DNA from: Candidatus Brachybacter algidus
Lineage (GTDB): Bacteria > Bacteroidota > Bacteroidia > Chitinophagales > Saprospiraceae
Assembly (NCBI GenBank): GCA_016711705.1
Contig: JADJSK010000016.1
Span: forward strand, 62,001-126,000
DNA length: 64,000 bases
Direction of reading: 5' to 3'
Shown: in pieces, positions 59,704 to 64,000 of the stretch
Layout: every line of letters begins with the position of its first letter
Position numbering within the stretch: the first letter of the stretch is position 1
Notes under the pieces: model-generated
Told to the model about the DNA's origin: nothing
The model's database searches: none
What the model saw: the letters and a program-made list of their open reading frames with translations, nothing else
Program-made: the position numbers and the translations under genes

Positions 59704-60531
59704 TTATAATTTACTGAAAACAAGCAACGGGACTTTTAAATTAAATGAAAATTCTTCAGTTTTACTGGAAAGAAATAATTTTTCAAAAAATGTCCTGTTC
59801 TGCTGAGTGAACATGATCATCATTGAAGGATTGGACTTTTCTATTGCTGCTTCAAGATTTGAAACTAATGATTCACTAGGATTTGGTTTTTCGACATGAA
59901 GCTTTATGTCATATTTTGAAAAAGTTTTGACAGCTGCTTCAATTGTTTCAGAATTTGTTTCTAGTTCTATCGGTGAAGTAATGTGTAATAACTCAACTTC
60001 TGCTTCTAATGGTTTTGCAAAATCCACCACTTTGACTAATTCAACTTCTAAATTATTTAAATCTGATGCATATATAATATCAGTTATTTTTTTTGCTGTA
60101 TAAAACTTAGGAACAGCAATAACCGGAACATCTGAAAAACTAATAAGATTGGAAGTGTTCGTGCCGAATACTCGATCAAACTTTCCTGCACCTCTCGTGC
60201 TAATGCATATATAACTATATCCGTTTTTCGTAGCATAATCTCGAATACTGGCATCAGGAGCTACAGAACTTTGTACTATACACGTTGTGCTGTCCTGAGT
60301 TGCGTTCAATTCATTGTAAACCGTATCCACAAAATTATTGAGTTGTGTTTGTAATCTATCTACCCCGGATTTATCATCGGATTCTTCTTTTGAATCGCTT
60401 GAAGTTAATTGATTCATATGGTAACAATGAAAGAAAGTTAACTGATATGGATGCTGGGATGCTAACTGAATAGCAAATCGCAAACCTGCCTTAGAATTAT
60501 CTGAAAAGTCTGTAGGGACAAGAATCTTTTG
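59704..60531 (-). CDS. Universal stress protein with two Usp domains
   Basis: The start is taken at ATG 60529-60531 (MQKILVPTDFSDNSKAGLRFA). Two UspA-like domains span about 275 residues. The first has KILVPTDFS and ICISTRGAGKFDRVFGTNTS (G-2x-G-9x-G-S/T-like ATP loop); the second (TDIIYASDLNNLE; MMIMFTQQNRTFFEKLF) is degenerate in the ATP loop. Such tandem Usp proteins are common in stress and low-oxygen regulons of Bacteroidota. It lies 21 bases downstream of the P-type ATPase start on the same strand side, with hpf and a palindrome upstream. Confidence 0.88.
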   Translation of the reverse strand, partial: QKILVPTDFSDNSKAGLRFAIQLASQHPYQLTFFHCYHMNQLTSSDSKEESDDKSGVDRLQTQLNNFVDTVYNELNATQDSTTCIVQSSVAPDASIRDYATKNGYSYICISTRGAGKFDRVFGTNTSNLISFSDVPVIAVPKFYTAKKITDIIYASDLNNLEVELVKVVDFAKPLEAEVELLHITSPIELETNSETIEAAVKTFSKYDIKLHVEKPNPSESLVSNLEAAIEKSNPSMMIMFTQQNRTFFEKLFLSSKTEEFSFNLKVPLLVFSKL

Positions 60532-60567
60532 CATGATGATTGTTTTATTTTGTGAAATCATTTCCTT

Positions 60568-60606
60568 AAAATTAGAATATTTTCTAATTTTCCTAGTATA
60601 TTACTA
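60568..60606. promoter_or_regulatory. Two adjacent palindromes upstream of the universal stress gene
   Basis: AAAATTAGAA-TATT-TTCTAATTTT (60568-60591, perfect 10-bp arms) is followed by TAGTA-TAT-TACTA (60594-60606). Two palindromes within 40 bases upstream of the usp start and downstream of hpf look like operators or a weak hairpin. The regulator is unknown. Confidence 0.45.
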
Positions 60607-60688
60607 ATGCGTCAGGAAAATATTAGTATTTATGCAGTTTGGTCATTTATTCTGATGGATATTACCTAATCCAAATTGCGACTTCTGA

Positions 60689-61009
60689 TTATTTTTGATG
60701 ATCTTTCATTCGTCCAAAAATGGTTTTTAAAGAATTTTCTAATTTATCTATAGCGCCTGTCACAGCCATTTCAATTGTATTCGCTTGACTTGTCACTGCT
60801 ATTGGTTGCTTACCTTCGATCCTTGCTTCCATGATGCATTGAATGTCATTTGGACCTTCCTTTTGTACCGTTTTGATCTGATAAATGAACTTCTATGCGT
60901 GAAAGATTAGCGTCAAATGCTTTAATCCACTTTCAATTAAGGAAGTAAAATATGCTTCGTTTCTCTCATCTCCTTCTATCGTTTTATCAGTATTAAATTG
61001 AATCTTCAT
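60689..61009 (-). CDS. HPF/RaiA-type ribosome-associated protein (two frameshifts)
   Basis: The protein is not readable in a single frame. From ATG 61007-61009 the pieces are MKIQFNTDKTIEGDERNEAY and FTSLIESGLK, then (shift near 60921) FDANLSRIEVHLSDQNGTK, then (shift near 60860) EGPNDIQCIMEARIEGKQPI and AVTSQANTIEMAVTGAIDKL to a TAA at 60689-60691. This is the usual ~105-residue Bacteroidota HPF-like protein, which binds ribosomes under stress and lowers translation. Its neighbours (Usp, P-type ATPase) fit a stress or stationary-phase cluster. Confidence 0.75.
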
Positions 61010-61097
61010 TTTTATATTTTTATGATTAATTAATCTTTTTAGGCAAAGTAAAGCTTATATCAATATAAACAATAAAAAAGCCGCTTTTAAATCTAAT

Positions 61098-61687
61098 TTA
61101 TTGATTCCATTGGACATTTACAACAATTTCATTTCTCCTTGCCAGCAATTGAAATGGTGCGTTGTAGCCAAGAAATCGAAAGTTTCCGTAGTAATTGATG
61201 CCACTCCTCTTCAAAGCCTCTTCTAATTTACTTGCATACTTTTTAATTTCATCGTCATTTGCAAATCCACCAAATTGAATTGCGGCCATGTATTCATCTG
61301 CACTTTTTTCAAGTTTAATAGTTGAATCGTTCGGTTTGGGTAGATTATCCAAATTGTAGTCAGCCGGCATCACAAAGCTCATGGAGGACATGGAATCATT
61401 TATATCCATATGCACAGGTGATGTCATGGCTATCTTTTTTTCCCCTTCATTACTCCCAAATATATAAGACGCTAACTTATTAAATCCGGGACTGGATAAT
61501 TCTTTATAGGTTTTTGCATCCATTGATATCGTGGCCATGATAGCGGCTGGATATTTTCGAATCTCAAAATCCTTCTCCGATTTGATAATTTTGTAGGGTT
61601 GTGTTTCTGTTTGGCCATAATAAAATAAATTTGAGAGAGGATAAATACACCAGTTATTATAGCGATGACAATTAAAGTTAATTTCAT
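61098..61687 (-). CDS. SOUL-family heme-binding protein (one frameshift)
   Basis: The gene starts at 61687 with a membrane anchor (MKLTLIVIAIITGVFILSQIY). The frame then breaks near 61612; in the next frame the SOUL domain follows: ETQPYKIIKSEKDFEIRKYP, KELSSPGFNKLASYIFGSNE, KIAMTSPVHMDI, then FVMPADYNLDNLP and ending VVNVQWNQ. About 195 residues. SOUL proteins bind heme or hydrophobic ligands; their role in bacteria is poorly known. The position in the stress cluster is suggestive only. Confidence 0.82.
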
Positions 61688-61840
61688 AGTTAGTTGTTTT
61701 GCATTTTTAAAAAGTGGGAGATAGGTTTTTCGTCCTTCTACAAAGACTAATTAATCTTACTTTTAGCTTTTAAGTAATTATTATCCCACATTTAAAGGAA
61801 AGTGTATTAGTATAACTTCCGTATTGGAAGATGGTTGTAA

Positions 61841-62594
61841 TTATTGTGCAGTATAGCCGCCGTCTATTGTATAATATGCGCCGGTGACGAAGGAGGATTT
61901 TGAAGAACTGAGCCAAAGAACCAATTCTGCCACTTCCTCTGAAGTACCTAATCTGCCGATTGGATGCATTGCCGCTATTGCTTTTAATGTATCATCGTCC
62001 AACGCATTAGTAAGCAATGGTGTACTAATATATCCAGGACCTATTGCGTTTACACGGATATTCTGATCAGCATATTCCAATGCCGCAGTCTTAGTAAGAC
62101 CAATGACTCCATGTTTTGCTGACACATATGCTGAACTATTTCTGGTACCGACAATAGCTAGTATAGATGCCATGTTTACAATGCTTCCGCCTCCAGATTT
62201 CAACATGGCAGGTATCTGATAATGCATTCCATAAAATACCCCGGACAAATTAATTGCAATTACTTTATCCCAACCGTCTATTGGGTATTCGCCGACAGGT
62301 CCTAATGGGCCGCCAATACCTGCGTTGTTGCATACAATGTGAAGTCCTCCATACTTTTCTACGGTCTGCTCCACGAGCAATTCATGTTCACGCGGTTTTG
62401 AAGTGTCTGTTTTGATAAATATAGCTTCTCCACCTGAAGAGGTAATTTGGTTCACAGTTTCTTGCGAACCTTTTACATCAATATCAGCTATGACAACCTT
62501 TGGCACCTTCTGTAGCGAGCAATATCGCACTCGCACGACCAATACCGGATCCACCTCCTGTTACAATAGCAACTTTATTTTCTAATGCATTCAT
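61841..62594 (-). CDS. Short-chain dehydrogenase/reductase (one frameshift)
   Basis: The gene starts at ATG 62592-62594 with the Rossmann motif TGGGSGIG (MNALENKVAIVTGGGSGIGR). One extra A near 62503 breaks the frame; it then continues with VVIADIDVKGS, NNAGIGG, the Ser of MASILAIVGTRNSS and the catalytic YVSAK, and ends in ITGAYYTIDGGY-like VTGAYYTIDGGYTAQ. About 250 residues, a classical SDR. The cofactor is probably NAD(H), given Asp in IADID after the second strand. Substrate unknown. Confidence 0.88.
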
Positions 62595-63016
62595 TTTTTA
62601 TTATTTATTTTATTTTAAATCAATTGTCGGCGGTTTAATAAATAGTCATACTAATATTTATCATGTTAGCTATTCTTTACTCAACCTAAATAGTTCTAAA
62701 ATTGAAACAGATATTTAAGACAAATAATTCTTTAATGTGAAATAATTCTTCGCATGAAAATCAAGGCCTTTCTATTCAGGGAAAAGTAAAGCCTAAATAT
62801 GATTCTTACAAGCAATTCATATATTTTAATTAAGTTACAGTAGACAATATTTAATAGATAGACTTACATTTGAAGGCGATCAAAATAATTTTAATTTGAA
62901 TATACCAATCGTAAATGAATATTTACATTTTGAAAATGGAATCTATCCGATTCTTTAAACTTATATCAAACTAAAGCGCAATACTTATTATTAGGAAATT
63001 TTAAAAACAAGTTTCA
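62595..63016. other. Intergenic gap between the SDR and lipocalin genes
   Basis: AT-rich and divergent, so it should carry both promoters, but no exact TAnnTTTG plus -33 pair stands out. No ORF or RNA is supported. Confidence 0.35.
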
Positions 63017-63480
63017 TTGAAAGCAATATTATTCTTTTATTTCTATTCATTTTCTAACAGCTCAGGATTTAAAACTCACCGATATCCAAGGTCGATGGTA
63101 TGTCATTCAATCCAACTTTCCTATGTGGCTTTCGGGAAAAAACAAACCCAACATTTAATTACACCATCATGGAAAGGAAGGGCGATACCGTATTATTGGA
63201 TGAAGTTAAGTATCTGAAAAAAGGAAAGAATAAAACCATAGTCGGATATGATAAGACTCTGGATGATAGCAATACCCGATTTATCTGGAGAGAAAGGGGC
63301 TGCTCTTCATTGCCAAAAGCAAGTGGGGAGATTATTTATATAAGTGATAATCATCGTTGGGCCATCATCCATTTTAAAAAGACCCTTTTACACCGGAAGG
63401 ATATGATGTCATTAGCAGAAATAAGGCGATGGATTATGTGTTGGGTTGGATGTGAAGAAGAAGTTAGAAGATTTAAGTAT
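63017..63480 (+). pseudogene. Secreted lipocalin-like protein, several frameshifts
   Basis: It starts at TTG 63017 with a signal peptide (MKAILFFYFYSF, then in the next frame LTAQDLKL). The lipocalin opening is clear: TDIQGRWYVIQSNFPMWLSG (GxW motif). After another shift near 63140 come TNPTFNYTIMERKGDTVLLD and GYDKTLDDSNTRFIWRERG, and further shifts near 63298 and 63390 are needed to read LLFIAKSKWG, DNHRWAIIHFKKTLF and TPEGYDVISRNKAMDYVL. The size and order fit the bacterial Blc/apoD-like family that binds lipids. At least four breaks in 460 bases make it the most damaged gene in the window. Confidence 0.6.
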
Positions 63481-63506
63481 TGAAGGGAGTGGGGGAAGTA
63501 AGATAG

Positions 63507-64000
63507 TATTAGAGTTAACCAGTATTAGGTTAATAAATTAGAGTGGACAGTAATAGAGTTAACCAGTAGGAGTGCACCAGTTGTTAGTGCACCTGGATTT
63601 AGGTACATGGCTAAGCTTGATCGTAATATAGAATTAATCAATGAAGCTCGGAAAGAGCGTTTTCTCCCTATCGAATTGCGAAAGCTTTTCGTTTATGTAG
63701 GAAAAGTATTGGGGTTAACCAGTATTAGAGTTAATAAGTATTAGAGTGGACAGTAATAGAGAATTAACCGGTGAGAGTATACCAGTTGTTAGTGCACCTG
63801 GATTTAGGTACATGGCTAAGCTTTATTGTAATATAGAATTAATCAATAAGAAGCTCTGAAGAGCGTTTTCTCCCAGCAAATTGCGAAAGCTTTTCGTTTA
63901 TGTAGTAAAGTATTAGAGTTAATCAGTAATAGAGTTAATAAGTATTAGAGTGGACAGTAATAGAGTTAATCAGTGAGAGTGTACCAGTTTTTAGTGCACC
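63507..64000 (+). repeat. Tandem array with an exact 204-bp period, running off the window
   Basis: The marker GTGGACAGTAATAGAG occurs at 63542, 63746 and 63950, 204 bases apart each time. Each unit also has CACCAGTTGTTAGTGCACC-like (two GTGCAC palindromes in unit 1), GGATTTAGGTACATGGCTAAG, GAGCGTTTTCTCCC and GCGAAAGCTTTTCGTTTATG (a hairpin CGAAAGCTTTTCG). About 2.4 units are visible. Short GTTAATAAGTATTAGA steps repeat inside the unit. No protein family is recognised. Confidence 0.9.

Noticed and set aside
63507..64000. CRISPR or integron attC array
   Set aside because: The 204-bp units are similar throughout and show no repeat-spacer alternation or attC-type folded ends that I can identify.

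Overview
The window is AT-rich bacterial DNA that I assign to the Bacteroidota, probably a Saprospiria-like environmental lineage. Support for the phylum: type IX secretion (T9SS) C-terminal sorting domains, a SprB-repeat adhesin, BspA/DUF285-type surface proteins, a TamB/TamL pair with a lipoprotein TamL, a LytS/LytTR pair with a propeller sensor, and several TAnnTTTG promoter boxes. The family-level placement is inference.

Layout. 0-4.2 kb: an edge fragment, two secreted proteins and mnmE. 4.4-20.8 kb: a nitric-oxide and metabolic island. It holds an Rrf2 regulator, queD, norC-norB, a PPOX flavoprotein, a small periplasmic protein, an unrecognised 601-residue protein that may be a flavin TIM barrel, tyrosine phenol-lyase and tryptophanase in tandem, and then an operon ric - lipoprotein - DUF1858/DUF2249 protein - heme-copper/NnrS-like membrane protein - MIP18-type Fe-S assembly factor - second Rrf2. 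A perfect 22-bp palindrome overlaps the ric promoter. A four-copy ~210-bp repeat array and a polytopic membrane protein follow.

20.8-39.1 kb: secreted and surface proteins. A BspA-like T9SS protein is split in its signal peptide by a 1318-bp IS256-family element, with an exact 8-bp target duplication. Then come a PQQ-propeller lipoprotein, a 1288-residue unknown secreted protein, a 1532-residue BspA/SprB adhesin, and several unknown secreted proteins or remnants. 39.4-45.3 kb: a response regulator and propeller sensor kinase, a repeat-rich gap, and a T9SS-sorted protein. 45.4-55.6 kb: housekeeping genes (tRNA-CAT, atpC, atpD, tamL, tamB). 55.7-64 kb: a HepT/MntA toxin-antitoxin pair, then a stress-type cluster (VOC protein, cation P-type ATPase, universal stress protein, ribosome hibernation factor, SOUL protein, SDR, lipocalin). 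The window ends in an exact 204-bp-period tandem array.

How the genes fit together. NorBC would reduce NO. RIC and the MIP18-type factor would repair or build Fe-S clusters, and the two Rrf2 proteins have the three cysteines expected of Fe-S NO/redox sensors. TnaA and TPL would split Trp and Tyr to indole or phenol plus pyruvate and ammonia.

Integrity. Many genes at 0.5-8.2 kb and 40-63.5 kb carry single-base frameshifts, mostly at homopolymers, including core genes (mnmE, tamB). Genes at 8.3-20.8 and 25.5-39.1 kb are almost clean. Indel error in a long-read assembly is the simplest explanation for most. The IS insertion and an in-frame nonsense codon in the VOC gene are different in kind and look real.
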